Origin: an uncultured Methanobrevibacter sp.
Lineage (GTDB): Archaea; Methanobacteriota; Methanobacteria; Methanobacteriales; Methanobacteriaceae
Direction of reading: 5' to 3'
DNA: 55,982 nt
Assembly: GCF_902771435.1 (NCBI RefSeq)
Contig: NZ_CACXXB010000012.1
Coordinates: 1 to 55,982 of the forward strand
A program made the translations under genes and the position numbers. Position 1 is the stretch's first letter. Each line of letters begins with the position of its first letter. Shown here one piece after another: positions 43,908 to 53,185 of this stretch. The notes under the pieces are model-generated. The model was not told the DNA's origin. It saw only the letters and a program-made list of their open reading frames with translations, and searched no databases.

Positions 43908-44822
43908 ATGTCAAATGGAATCACCAAAGCACAGGAAATTAAACGGCTGACTACGCCGCTTCTCATAGAAAATTCCAAAGCCTATGACTGTGAGGGGAAT
44001 TTAATCAGCTGCGTTGAAACGCTATCGGATGTCAGATACATTATCGAGCCCCGTGAAGGCATTTTGACTGAAGATGAAATAATGCAGTATGCTCCCGAAT
44101 CAAAAGCGGCATCAAAAATCAAGCTAAAAAGAGGATATGGAACTATTTCAGATGTACTTTTAGTTCACGAATCTCTGCCATGGCTTTTCGGATTGTATTA
44201 TACTGTTCTGCTAAGCATATCCGTCGTTTTATTCCATAATAGGAGCCTTATTCCAATGGTGATTCTTTTAGTGTTTTTAGTTCTCCCGTTAATTGCATCA
44301 TACTGGATATTCAACCTGAAAAATTATGAAAAAAGCGTTAAAAAAGTATCCAAAAAACCTAAAGTGGAGAAAAATACCTCAAATGCCGGTGAAGCAGGAG
44401 TGGAGAAAACATCACCTGTTTCATTGAAGGAATACGAACATAAGGTCAATGATTTGGAGATAGTCTTTGAGGTTAAGGAAAAGGTTGTAAAGCAGTTAAT
44501 AGAAAAGAAGTTCGAACCTCCACAGATTACCTATGACAAATTCATGGCAATGATTGACAGCTGCCATAAACTGTTTTATCAGGAGGCGGATTCAGCAAGA
44601 AACATTGTAAACCTGGCCGTTGAAGATACTCCAAGAATCAGGGGAGAGCTTGAAAACAAAATCAGTAATATGAAAAAAATTATTAATCAGATTGAGGATT
44701 TGACAAATGAACTGGTTGTAAACATCAATTCGGATTCCAAGGATGAAGTAAAAGTTTTACTGGATGATATGGAAGATTTGATTGATTCTGTAAAGGATTA
44801 TAATGGTGATTCAAATGAGTAA
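43908..44822 (+). CDS. Membrane protein with coiled coil, first gene of the TelA operon
   Basis: 304 residues. Two close hydrophobic segments lie at about residues 88-130 (PWLFGLYYTVLLSISVVLF, VILLVFLVLPLIASYWIF). They are followed by a basic linker and a long helical, coiled-coil-like C-terminal part (VKEKVVKQLIEKK...ELENKISNMKKIINQIEDLTNELV). Its position upstream of telA recalls the XpaC-type partner of bacterial TelA operons, but I cannot confirm homology. It probably acts at the inner face of the membrane. Confidence 0.65.
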   Translation: MSNGITKAQEIKRLTTPLLIENSKAYDCEGNLISCVETLSDVRYIIEPREGILTEDEIMQYAPESKAASKIKLKRGYGTISDVLLVHESLPWLFGLYYTVLLSISVVLFHNRSLIPMVILLVFLVLPLIASYWIFNLKNYEKSVKKVSKKPKVEKNTSNAGEAGVEKTSPVSLKEYEHKVNDLEIVFEVKEKVVKQLIEKKFEPPQITYDKFMAMIDSCHKLFYQEADSARNIVNLAVEDTPRIRGELENKISNMKKIINQIEDLTNELVVNINSDSKDEVKVLLDDMEDLIDSVKDYNGDSNE

Positions 44823-45411
44823 AAAGTGTCCTGAATGTGGTGATGAGGTTCCGATTCAAGCACATTTCTGCCCGAACTGCGGATATGATTTCTTTGAAGA
44901 TGAGCAGGCCCGCCCGTCAGCTACAAAAAACGATGGAATATTTTCAAATGGAAAAATATTTCTGGTGCTGATAGCTATTGTAATTATTGCAGGTGCAGGA
45001 GTGTTGCTTAGCATAGGACTGGGAGGAAACGGCGGAAATGACTCTTCCACCGTTGAAGATATAGAAATGACAATTACTGAAGTCAGCGGATATTCGTTTG
45101 ACTATGACAATAAGACAAGTTATTCATTATCCACTCATGCATTTTTTACAAAACTTCCTTCAAATTTTGAAGGTTATATAGTTAAAACAACATATTATGA
45201 TAATAATGGAACAAGGTTAGGCCAGGAGGTAGATAGTCTTTCAAACATATATTCAAAAGAATATTCAGACTATCCCTCAACCTTTGCGTTTTTCGATACA
45301 TATAAAAAACCCGATCCTGACCATATAACCGTTGAAGTGGAAAAAAGCGGAAAGACAGTTAAGAATTATACTTATGAAATTGACAGAAGTGACATTGAAT
45401 TTTTAGATTGA
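44815..45411 (+). CDS. Zinc-ribbon membrane protein
   Basis: Start at the ATG at 44815, overlapping the upstream stop by 8 bases; 198 residues. CPEC...HFCPNCG at the N-terminus is a zinc ribbon of the DZR/zf-ribbon type, followed by a linker and a membrane segment (IFLVLIAIVIIAGAGVLLSIGLGG). The C-terminal part is extracytoplasmic, acidic and Tyr/Asp-rich with a beta pattern. Zinc ribbon plus one membrane segment plus outer domain is common in archaea, but the role is unknown. Confidence 0.7.
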   Translation: MSKKCPECGDEVPIQAHFCPNCGYDFFEDEQARPSATKNDGIFSNGKIFLVLIAIVIIAGAGVLLSIGLGGNGGNDSSTVEDIEMTITEVSGYSFDYDNKTSYSLSTHAFFTKLPSNFEGYIVKTTYYDNNGTRLGQEVDSLSNIYSKEYSDYPSTFAFFDTYKKPDPDHITVEVEKSGKTVKNYTYEIDRSDIEFLD

Positions 45412-45421
45412 TGGTGATAGA

Positions 45422-46564
45422 ATGGCAGAATTCTCATTAGATATAGATGAAATCAAAAATGACGTTGAAAATACCATAAAAGAGGAAGAAGTAAAATTGG
45501 AAAACTCCAATTTGAAAAATCAGGCCCAAGACAATGCAACTGCAATATTTGACGCCGATTTGAACAATCCTCAAGAGCGTGAGGGCATCATGAAACCTCT
45601 GGACAACTTCGGTATGGAGGACATGTCCAAATCCGCTGCCAGAAACGAAATGCTGGCCACCAGATTTGTGGATTTATCCAAAGGCAGCAGCGATGCAGAA
45701 AACATCGGTGAAAAATTGGCAGAACTTGACAGGCAAATGAAGGATTTGGATCCAAGCAAAGTTGACTTTGCCAAAAAGGGAATGTTGGGCAATTTGCTGA
45801 ATCCTGTCAGAAAATACTTTGAAAAATATGAAAAGGCGGAAGTTGCAATCTCAAACATTATCAAATCATTGGATAACAGTGCCAAAGTTCTTCAAAATGA
45901 CAATACCACACTTTTAAATGAGGAAAACTATTTAAGACAAGTCACCAACAAACTGCTGGCAGACATTGAATTAGGTAAGAAGATGGACGAATCCATTGAA
46001 GCCCAAATCCAGGAGGCTGAACTGAATAACGTTTCACCTGACAAGATTGCATTCGTACGTGAAGAAATTCTGTTCCCTCTCAGGCAAAGAATCATGGACA
46101 TGCAGCAGATGATTGTTGTAAACCAACAGGGAATTGTTTCACTTAATGTAATCAGAAGAAACAACAAGGAACTTATAAGAGGTGTAAACAGGGCTAAAAA
46201 CGTTACTGTTTCAGCTTTAAGAACAGCAGTGATGGTTGCAAGTGCATTATATGACCAAAAACTTGTAATGGATAAGATTAACATTCTCAATTCAACCACT
46301 GAAAACATCATTGAGACAACTTCACACATGCTCAAGGAACAGGGAAGCGAAATTCAAAAACACAGTGCAGAGACAATGATATCACCGGAAGTCTTGAAAG
46401 CATCATTTGCAGAAGCTCTTCAGGCTATTGAAGATGTTAGCACATATAAAGAACAAGCACTTCCTAAAATGAAAGAAACCATTGATTTGTTCAGCGGCAT
46501 GGCTGATGAAGGTCAAAAAGTAGTTGAAAAAATCGAAACAGGAAATAATGATTTACTTGAATAA
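45422..46564 (+). CDS. TelA/KlaA toxic-anion-resistance family protein
   Basis: 380 residues, the usual TelA size. Almost entirely helical. The family marks are GKKMDESIEAQIQEAE, the REEILFPLRQRIMDMQQMIVVNQQGIVSLNVIRRNNKELIRGVNRAKNVTVSALRTAVMVA stretch (given here as landmarks RRNNKELIRGV and NVTVSALRTAVM) and the C-terminal Met-rich helix. TelA proteins were linked to tellurite and phage or colicin resistance and to envelope stress, but their biochemistry is unclear. Start ATG 45422, 10 bases past the stop of the previous gene and behind GGTGA. Confidence 0.87.
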   Translation: MAEFSLDIDEIKNDVENTIKEEEVKLENSNLKNQAQDNATAIFDADLNNPQEREGIMKPLDNFGMEDMSKSAARNEMLATRFVDLSKGSSDAENIGEKLAELDRQMKDLDPSKVDFAKKGMLGNLLNPVRKYFEKYEKAEVAISNIIKSLDNSAKVLQNDNTTLLNEENYLRQVTNKLLADIELGKKMDESIEAQIQEAELNNVSPDKIAFVREEILFPLRQRIMDMQQMIVVNQQGIVSLNVIRRNNKELIRGVNRAKNVTVSALRTAVMVASALYDQKLVMDKINILNSTTENIIETTSHMLKEQGSEIQKHSAETMISPEVLKASFAEALQAIEDVSTYKEQALPKMKETIDLFSGMADEGQKVVEKIETGNNDLLE

Positions 46565-46566
46565 GT

Positions 46567-47007
46567 ATGAATGCTTTTGAAAAAATAAAAAGGTCATGGT
46601 GGGTAATCCTTTCATTCATACCCTTTCTGAATGGATTCGGATTTCTTTATATTGCAGTATCTCACAACAACAGGAATTGGCTTTTGGAGTTTGTAGCATA
46701 TGAACTGCCATGGTTTTTATATTTCATTTACTATGCCAGATTCGGCGATCCCAATTTGAATTTTTACAGTCCAAGCAGTTTAATTCTGCTTTTAGCCTTA
46801 TTGCTGTATTTCATAAGTATAATAAGGTCATTTTGGGTTGCAGTTAAACTTGCGGATGTATATGATAATGAAGAAAAATACATTATCCAGACAACCGATT
46901 TGTCAAAAGCTAATGCCACTCAACAAAACGACAACCTCAAAACTAATTTGGGCTGCTGTCTGTGCATAATTGTAATATTCATAATATTTTTAATTGCGGT
47001 GTTGTGA
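46567..47007 (+). CDS. Small multi-pass membrane protein of the TelA operon
   Basis: 146 residues, ATG 2 bases past the TelA stop. Three or four hydrophobic segments (WVILSFIPFLNGFGFLYIAV, WFLYFIYYARFG, LILLLALLLYFISIIRSFWVAV, CCLCIIVIFIIFLIAVL) and an N-x-T sequon between the last two. Two adjacent Cys pairs lie near the C-terminal membrane segment. No recognised family. Tight spacing ties it to TelA and suggests a shared membrane complex. Confidence 0.65.
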   Translation: MNAFEKIKRSWWVILSFIPFLNGFGFLYIAVSHNNRNWLLEFVAYELPWFLYFIYYARFGDPNLNFYSPSSLILLLALLLYFISIIRSFWVAVKLADVYDNEEKYIIQTTDLSKANATQQNDNLKTNLGCCLCIIVIFIIFLIAVL

Positions 47008-47011
47008 AATC

Positions 47012-47719
47012 ATGAACAAAAAAATTAAGATAGCTATTGTAATTGTTTTTCTATTGATTTTGGGATATGGAATTTTCTATCTGGCGGATTATAATCACGC
47101 CGAAAAAACAGCTACAGACATGCTGAATGGAACTTCAAATGTCAGTGTGGTTAAAACATCCAACGGGCTGTTTTTGGATGGAAGTGGTAATGATTCAGCA
47201 GTAATATTTTATCCTGGTGGAAAAGTGGAGTATACATCATATCTTCCGATGTTAATCAATCTGGCCAATAGGGGCATTGACTGTTATCTTGTGGAAATGC
47301 CGTTCAATATAGCATTTTTCGGTCAGAACAGTGCCGACAGCATAATGAATAATTCATCCTATGACCATTATTTCATCGCAGGCCATTCCTTAGGAGGGGT
47401 AGTGGCCTCCGCATATGTCAATGCAACAAACAATACTGACGGTGTGATTCTTTTAGCAGCCTATCCGACAGAAAAAATCTCCAAACCTGTTTTGTCAGTT
47501 TATGGATCAAATGATAATGCTTTGAATAAGGTAAAATACGAGGCAGCCAAACCACTGATAAAGGGCAATTTCACTGAAGTCATCATCAAGGGAGGTAATC
47601 ATGCCCAGTTTGCATATTACGGAAATCAGTCAGGTGACGGAAAGGCCAATATTACAGCAGAAAACCAACAGAACCAGACTGTTGATGCAATAATCAATTT
47701 CATTAAGGTTAACAGCTAA
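47012..47719 (+). CDS. Alpha/beta hydrolase with N-terminal anchor
   Basis: Start at the ATG at 47012; the longer frame from 46994 overlaps the previous gene. 235 residues. An N-terminal hydrophobic anchor precedes an alpha/beta-hydrolase-5-like fold. The nucleophile elbow is AGHSLGGVVAS, the likely acid is in VYGSNDNALN, and the His is in KGGNHAQFAYYG. It is probably an extracytoplasmic esterase or lipase-like enzyme. Last gene of the TelA operon; overlaps the convergent acyltransferase by 4 bases. Confidence 0.8.
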   Translation: MNKKIKIAIVIVFLLILGYGIFYLADYNHAEKTATDMLNGTSNVSVVKTSNGLFLDGSGNDSAVIFYPGGKVEYTSYLPMLINLANRGIDCYLVEMPFNIAFFGQNSADSIMNNSSYDHYFIAGHSLGGVVASAYVNATNNTDGVILLAAYPTEKISKPVLSVYGSNDNALNKVKYEAAKPLIKGNFTEVIIKGGNHAQFAYYGNQSGDGKANITAENQQNQTVDAIINFIKVNS

Positions 47720-48807
47720 TTTGCACCGGTTACCTTTTTTAGATACGGAATCTTATTTAGAATCCATAATATTATAAAAGAACTTATCAGTGTAATTATT
47801 ACCAATAGTGGAATCCATATTATTGAATTCTGGCTGGCATAATCTATATAGTTCATAATAAATCTTTTCAAATTGAATAAGACCAGGTAGTGGCTCAGAT
47901 AAATGCCGTAGCTATACTGGCTTAATAGGACTATGCTGTCACCATACTTGCTTTTTTCTATTTTTTTGGATATTTCAGTATAAGACATGAATTTTATCAT
48001 CAGGAATATGGAAACTGAAATCATAAGTATATGAATGTTGAAATATCCCAGATATGTAAAATGATTATTTAAAATTGATGTTGGAACAACATAGCTGCAT
48101 ATGTAGTTGATGTACAATATTGCAGACAGGACTGTAAATATTATTACAAGATAATCTGTTTTAACAAAAGATTCAAGGTAATTGGCGTTTACCAGGAAAT
48201 GCCCTATTATCGCATATGAAACAAATGAGAGATAGTACATCAGAAGGGAATCATAAAATATCGCAGGGAGTAAACGGAATTGAAACATTCCGATATATAT
48301 TGCTGACATTAACGCTAAAACTGGGATGAATTTCCCATCAAATCCATCTATTTTTGAATTTCCGTACTCAAGAACCTTATTGATGATGAATATTCCGATA
48401 TAGACAATGATTATCATCCAGATAAACCAGAATGTCACTCCCATTGTTCCGCCATGGCCTGAAAATATGGCTATTGCATTGTCAATGTCAATAGAATGTT
48501 TAAGATAGATGAATGAATATATGGTGGATATTGCAGCCCAGAATATGAACGGAATCAATATCCTTGACAGTCTCTTTTTAAAAAATGTAATCAACGAATC
48601 CCTTTTACCTATAAGCAGTGCTCCGCTCAACATTACAAAAATAGGCACACAAAAGTCTCTAAAACAGTCAAAAAATGCTGAAACGTAAAAGTTGGCTGTC
48701 CCCATATCGGACACGACATATGTTATTGATGCATGGCAGAATATAATTCCGATAATTGCCATCAGTCGCATAACATCCAAATAGAAGATTCTTTTAGATT
48801 TATTCAT
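47716..48807 (-). CDS. Acyltransferase-3 family membrane protein (OafA/WecH-like)
   Basis: 363 residues with about 10 membrane segments. The N-terminal FYLDVMRLMAIIGIIFCHASI matches the acyltransferase-3 signature with the key His in FCHASI. FWFIWMIIIVYIG and SYGIYLSHYLVLF are further marks. Such enzymes add acetyl or succinyl groups to cell-surface sugars or lipids. A role in decorating archaeal surface glycans is inferred. It is divergent from the DUF2207 gene. Confidence 0.85.
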   Translation of the reverse strand: MNKSKRIFYLDVMRLMAIIGIIFCHASITYVVSDMGTANFYVSAFFDCFRDFCVPIFVMLSGALLIGKRDSLITFFKKRLSRILIPFIFWAAISTIYSFIYLKHSIDIDNAIAIFSGHGGTMGVTFWFIWMIIIVYIGIFIINKVLEYGNSKIDGFDGKFIPVLALMSAIYIGMFQFRLLPAIFYDSLLMYYLSFVSYAIIGHFLVNANYLESFVKTDYLVIIFTVLSAILYINYICSYVVPTSILNNHFTYLGYFNIHILMISVSIFLMIKFMSYTEISKKIEKSKYGDSIVLLSQYSYGIYLSHYLVLFNLKRFIMNYIDYASQNSIIWIPLLVIITLISSFIILWILNKIPYLKKVTGAN

Positions 48808-48860
48808 ATTATCATGTAAGATATATGTAAAATGAATTATAAAAAATTTTAATTAATTTA

Positions 48861-50660
48861 ATGAATATAGATAAGTTCATGGATGGAAATTATTTGGAAA
48901 GAGCTTTTGGGAAAAATCTTAAAAAAGTGTTTTTGACACTTGCACTGTTTCTAATTTTATTCTCGACAATTGCGGTTGTAAGTGCAGAGGATTCATATTC
49001 AATCACACACGCAGATATAGATTTGGATGTATTGACCAGCGGTCTGCTTCATGTAAGGGAAGCCTATGACTACAATTTTGATGGAACCTTCAATGGAGTC
49101 TACAGGGACATCCCCCTAAAGGAAGGGGAAAGCATTGAAAATGTAAAGGTTTCAGCTAAAGGAGCCTATCCTGTCCTGCAGCAGACAACTGAAGACGGAA
49201 AACAGCATTTGAAAATATATCTATATGCCGATAAGGCCCACACCCAAAAAATCAGCGACTGCAGCGTTACAGTTTATATAGAATATGACATGAGAAATGT
49301 CGTAACAGTATTTAATGATGTAGGTGCATTGCAATATAAGTTATGGGGTGATGAATGGGATGTAGGCGTGGATGATGTTTCAGTACACGTGTCACTGCCG
49401 AACAATACTGGAAATGAATATTATTTAAATCCTGAAGATCTGACCTATTCCAGTTCATTAAACGGCAATGAGATTAATGCACAGTCAAATTATATTTCCA
49501 AAGGCCAAATTTGGGAACTGCTTGTTTTGATGCCGGTTGGTGATTTCTCATCATCCCCATATGCTAAGCATGTAAACGAGGATGGCCGTGAGATGATTTT
49601 GAAAAATCTGGAGGACAGCATTAATTCCAATAATTTCTGGAATTCAGTCACATCCATTTTTGAAGCAATGGCCCTTATCTTTGTTCCTTTTTCATTGATA
49701 GGAACATATCTTAAATATGGAAGGGAACCTAAGGTTGACTATGAAGGGATTTATGAAAGGGAGCCTCCAACAGATGACTCTCCTGCAGTTGTTAATGCCA
49801 TGATTGATAATAGTACATTCGGCGAACCAAACATCAGAGGATTTGAAGCTACAATAATGGATTTGATAGACAGAGGAGCATTTTCCATTAAAAAAGAAAA
49901 TGACAATCTGCTGCTGACAATTGAGGATACCTCCATTAACTTGGATATGGGAGAAAAGATTGTCGTTAATATTATTGCACATTTTGCAAATAACGATGTT
50001 TTAAACTTGAGCAATCTTAAAAAGCGAATGAAAAGCAAAAGCAATGCTGAATGGTTTATGAATAATTTTGATGATTGGAAAGAAGCTGTTGAGAATGAAT
50101 ATTTCACTGATGATGTTAAAAACAGGTATTTTAATGATACGGGCACTACTTTAGCCGCTCTGATAGGCTTTTTGGGTATTGGTTTGAGTATTGTTTTCGT
50201 TGTGATATTCCTGTTTACTGACTTTTCAAGAGGATTTGAGCTGTTCATCATCGGAATCATATTGGCGGCATTTTCATATTTCATGTTGTCTAGGCGCGAT
50301 GATGTTTTCGGAAAATGGACTAAAGAAGGCCGTGTTATCTATCTAAAATGGATAAACTTTAAGAAATTCTTAAAAGACAACAGTTTAATTAACGAACACC
50401 CTCCGGAATCAATAGTCATTTGGAAAAAGTATTTGATATATGGAACCTCTCTTGGAGTAGCTAAAAGTGTTGAAAAAGCCATGGATCTACATGTGCCTAA
50501 TGTCAGCATGAATGACGGTGTGTTCCTCTATCACTATTATGGATACAACTGTTTCTACCATAGCTATTACAGTGCATACAGCACAAATTCCTCATCAGGT
50601 TCAGGTGGCTTCGGAAGCTTCGGAGGAGGATCCGGAGGTGGAGGCGGAGGAGCATTTTAG
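48861..50660 (+). CDS. DUF2207 membrane protein with Gly-rich tail
   Basis: 599 residues, ATG at 48861 with no strong ribosome site. A signal peptide (cleavage near VVSAED) is followed by the DUF2207 beta domain (ITHADIDLDVLTSGLLHVREAYDYNFDGTFNGVYRDIP). A membrane segment near residue 265, a cytosolic region with winged-helix-like character, then a pair of membrane segments near 430-475. The end is Gly/Ser-rich (FGSFGGGSGGGGGGAF), typical of YciQ-like members. Function is unknown. The ung gene starts 44 bases downstream. Confidence 0.8.
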   Translation: MNIDKFMDGNYLERAFGKNLKKVFLTLALFLILFSTIAVVSAEDSYSITHADIDLDVLTSGLLHVREAYDYNFDGTFNGVYRDIPLKEGESIENVKVSAKGAYPVLQQTTEDGKQHLKIYLYADKAHTQKISDCSVTVYIEYDMRNVVTVFNDVGALQYKLWGDEWDVGVDDVSVHVSLPNNTGNEYYLNPEDLTYSSSLNGNEINAQSNYISKGQIWELLVLMPVGDFSSSPYAKHVNEDGREMILKNLEDSINSNNFWNSVTSIFEAMALIFVPFSLIGTYLKYGREPKVDYEGIYEREPPTDDSPAVVNAMIDNSTFGEPNIRGFEATIMDLIDRGAFSIKKENDNLLLTIEDTSINLDMGEKIVVNIIAHFANNDVLNLSNLKKRMKSKSNAEWFMNNFDDWKEAVENEYFTDDVKNRYFNDTGTTLAALIGFLGIGLSIVFVVIFLFTDFSRGFELFIIGIILAAFSYFMLSRRDDVFGKWTKEGRVIYLKWINFKKFLKDNSLINEHPPESIVIWKKYLIYGTSLGVAKSVEKAMDLHVPNVSMNDGVFLYHYYGYNCFYHSYYSAYSTNSSSGSGGFGSFGGGSGGGGGGAF

Positions 50661-50703
50661 CTTCTCTAAACGTCAATTACATTTAAAATATGTGGTGAAT
50701 TTT

Positions 50704-51369
50704 ATGATTGGAAATGAATGGGATTCAGTTCTGGAAGATGAATTTCAAAAGCAATATTTTTTAAAGATAATGGATTTCATTGATAAGGAATATGAAACAA
50801 AAACAATTTATCCTCCTTACGGGGAAATCTTCAATGCATTCAGGCTGACAAGTCTTCAAAATGTTAAAGTGGTTATCCTGGGCCAGGACCCATATCATGA
50901 AGAGGGACAGGCACACGGTCTTGCATTTTCAACACCTGAAGGAAGACCAATCCCAAGGTCTCTAAAAAATATTTTTAAGGAAATCAACGCAGAATATGGC
51001 TATGCAATTCCAGAATCAGGATGTCTTGAAGATTGGGCAAAACAGGGCGTATTCCTGCTCAATACCGTTTTGACAGTTGAGGAAGGTAATGCAAACTCCC
51101 ACAGCAAATGCGGATGGCAGACTTTCACTGATAACGTTATAAGGATTTTAAACCAGCAGCCGCAGCCAATGGTTTTCATGCTATGGGGAAAACAGGCTGA
51201 AAAGAAAAAGGAGCTTTTGAAAAATCCGAATCATCTGGTTTTAATAACTTCACATCCTTCCCCATTTTCAGCAAGGCGTGGTTTTTTGGGATCCAACCAT
51301 TTCAAATTGGCAAACGAATTTTTAAAGAAAAACAACATTGAAGAAATAGATTGGAGTTTGGAGAAATAA
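50704..51369 (+). CDS. ung: Uracil-DNA glycosylase, family 1
   Basis: Start at the ATG at 50704 (MIGNEWDSVL) behind GGTGA; the frame from 50512 overlaps the DUF2207 gene and is discarded. 221 residues, the usual Ung size. The water-activating GQDPYH lies at residues 60-65 (Asp62), LLNTVLTVEEGNANSH is the uracil-specificity region, and SHPSPFSA holds the catalytic His loop. Archaea mostly use family 4 or other types, so this copy is probably of bacterial origin. It removes uracil from DNA. Confidence 0.93.
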   Translation: MIGNEWDSVLEDEFQKQYFLKIMDFIDKEYETKTIYPPYGEIFNAFRLTSLQNVKVVILGQDPYHEEGQAHGLAFSTPEGRPIPRSLKNIFKEINAEYGYAIPESGCLEDWAKQGVFLLNTVLTVEEGNANSHSKCGWQTFTDNVIRILNQQPQPMVFMLWGKQAEKKKELLKNPNHLVLITSHPSPFSARRGFLGSNHFKLANEFLKKNNIEEIDWSLEK

Positions 51370-51371
51370 TT

Positions 51372-51971
51372 CTAATTGACAACTCCAACGCTGAATCCGT
51401 TTGTGCCGACAGAGTAGAATGAGTGATGCTTATTGTCGGTTGGATAATCATATCTTTGGGATTCAATTGAATTTACAATCTTATAGTTGTTGAACTCTTC
51501 TCTTAGAATGTCATAAAACTCGTCATGTGAATACTTTGAATCTGAGCAGCTTTTGACTACCTCCTTAATCTCGGGGGTTATCTTTTCTCCAATCCATGTG
51601 ATGTAGTAGAATTCCTCACCGGCTGAAAACCATAATTTTGATTTGTTTTGGTTAGTCTCATCGTCATAGCTCATGAAATGAACTGCATCATGGCCTGAAA
51701 CTTTGACCTTTTTGACAAAAGAATTATGCTCTATGAAATAACCGTACAGGCTCATTATGTTTGGATTGACGAATCTGATTGTAAATACGTCAATGTCCTC
51801 ATCAAATTCATACATGTGGAAGTCGCTTTGGTATGGATTTTCATACTGGGGAGGTATTTTGAATGTTTCATAGCCTACGGTTGCATTTGTCCAATTGGAT
51901 GAATCTACAGCATTCACGGCATTCATTAAAATTAGAACTGCAAGCAGAATCATGAAAAGTTTTTTAATCAT
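51372..51971 (-). CDS. Secreted hypothetical protein
   Basis: 199 residues with a clear signal peptide (MIKKLFMILLAVLILMNAVNAVDS). The mature chain has beta-strand-rich segments (YETFKIPPQYENPY, VHFMSYDD, EFYYITWIGEKITPEIKEVVKSC), a layout like the PsbP-like or stress-secreted proteins of this genus and similar in style to the one at 22792. No membrane anchor or catalytic motif. Convergent with ung, 3 bases from its stop. Function unknown. Confidence 0.65.
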   Translation of the reverse strand: MIKKLFMILLAVLILMNAVNAVDSSNWTNATVGYETFKIPPQYENPYQSDFHMYEFDEDIDVFTIRFVNPNIMSLYGYFIEHNSFVKKVKVSGHDAVHFMSYDDETNQNKSKLWFSAGEEFYYITWIGEKITPEIKEVVKSCSDSKYSHDEFYDILREEFNNYKIVNSIESQRYDYPTDNKHHSFYSVGTNGFSVGVVN

Positions 51972-51995
51972 GGTATTAGTATGTGTTAAAGACAG

Positions 51996-52562
51996 TTATA
52001 TAACTATCTCATAGTCAACTTTTCTGTTGTCTCTCATTCGGGAGTCCATATCAACCAGATCGTAAACCAGCGGATTTGCAATAAGCATCATCCATATTTC
52101 ATATGTGGTTTTTACAAAATCATCATTCAGCTTAATGTGGTCATGGACAATAGGGCATTTGTAGGGAAATTCGGACTCGTCGAAAATAAGATGGAACTCT
52201 CCCTTCTTGTCCAAGTGAGGTATCAGTGGAAATGTCCTGCATTGAATAGGCCTTATTGATCTGTCGCATTTTGGCGGATTTGTGCATTTTACAAGATAAA
52301 TCTGACCCTTCCATGAGTGGGGATATTTGATTTCTGATGAATCGATATAGTAAAGCTCAAAGTCTTCAGAGTCTTCATACATAAGCTCTTCGCCGGGAAG
52401 CAAATACAGTGCCAGTTCTTCATTCCTGTAATCCTCAGCATCATAAACGCAGCATACTTCTCCGCAGAGTTTTCCGCAGTCAAAGTCAACTGGGCTTACA
52501 CTGTCAAGCCTTTCATATATTTTTTCAATAGACCTTTTCATCTCACTTGCCGTAATTTCCAT
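51996..52562 (-). CDS. YkgJ-like cysteine-cluster protein
   Basis: 188 residues. Two Cys groups, CGKLCGEVCC near residue 29-38 and CTNPPKCDRSIRPIQCRTFPL near residue 93-113, with a further Cys in YKCPI. The spacing and the R-P-x-x-C-R-x-F/Y-P-L motif are those of YkgJ-type zinc or iron-chelating clusters. The protein is cytosolic. Reaction unknown. Confidence 0.8.
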   Translation of the reverse strand: MEITASEMKRSIEKIYERLDSVSPVDFDCGKLCGEVCCVYDAEDYRNEELALYLLPGEELMYEDSEDFELYYIDSSEIKYPHSWKGQIYLVKCTNPPKCDRSIRPIQCRTFPLIPHLDKKGEFHLIFDESEFPYKCPIVHDHIKLNDDFVKTTYEIWMMLIANPLVYDLVDMDSRMRDNRKVDYEIVI

Positions 52563-52603
52563 AAGTTTACTATTTATTTTAAAAAATATAAATGTTATAA
52601 TTA

Positions 52604-53131
52604 ATGAATCTGCCAGTCAATATCATCATAGGAAATGCAATATCATTTGTTGCGGGAATTTTTCTGATTTTAAGCATGGTGGTCAATGATGAAAAGAAAG
52701 CATATAAGCATCAGTTCCTGAACGCATTTGTCCTGATGATATCATCATTCTTCTTTTATTCCTGGACCGGAGTAACTACATTGGCAATAGCCTCCGCAAG
52801 AAATCTGATGGTTTACTATGACAAATTGACCTTAAGATGGACTGTATTTTTCATAGTCTTGTCTGTGGTTTTGGGGCTGATGGTGAATACAATGGGATTC
52901 ATAGGGCTTTTGCCGATTATTGCAATCGTCCAGATTACAATCTGCAACTATGCGCTCAAGCAGATAAAATGGATTAAACTCAGCTTCATAGTAAACGAGT
53001 TCTTCTACATTGTTTATTTCATAGCTATCCTTGATTTTTCATCTTCAATCATCGAAACAATAACTGCTGTCATTGGTCTTGTGTCATTTTTCAAACTGAT
53101 TTGGGATGAAAATCATACTAACACTCGTTAG
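52604..53131 (+). CDS. YgjV-like inner membrane protein
   Basis: 175 residues with 6 or so membrane segments. IGNAISFVAGIFLILSMVVNDEKKAYKHQFLNAFVLMISSFFF (landmarks only: LILSMVVNDEKK and YKHQFLNAF) and ITICNYALKQIKWIK resemble YgjV family proteins. Function is unknown. The TetR-type dyad overlaps its last codons, so its 3' end doubles as the control region of the next operon. Confidence 0.65.
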   Translation: MNLPVNIIIGNAISFVAGIFLILSMVVNDEKKAYKHQFLNAFVLMISSFFFYSWTGVTTLAIASARNLMVYYDKLTLRWTVFFIVLSVVLGLMVNTMGFIGLLPIIAIVQITICNYALKQIKWIKLSFIVNEFFYIVYFIAILDFSSSIIETITAVIGLVSFFKLIWDENHTNTR

Positions 53132-53132
53132 T
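53117..53132 (+). promoter_or_regulatory. Palindrome likely bound by the TetR-type regulator
   Basis: ACTAAC (53117-53122) and GTTAGT (53127-53132) flank a 4-base spacer. A partial second copy (TAAC at 53169-53172 and GTTA at 53181-53184, with AACA.GG.TGTT inside) covers the ribosome site AGGTG before the TetR start. Two half-sites so close to the gene suggest self-repression. Confidence 0.5.
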
Positions 53133-53185
53133 TTTATATATCCTGAAATCCAAAATGTTAATGTAAACTAACAGGTGTTCGTTAA

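Noticed and set aside
50512..50703. Long N-terminal extension of Ung
   Set aside because: It is translated from another frame of the DUF2207 Gly-rich tail; the ATG at 50704 has a ribosome site and starts a normal Ung.
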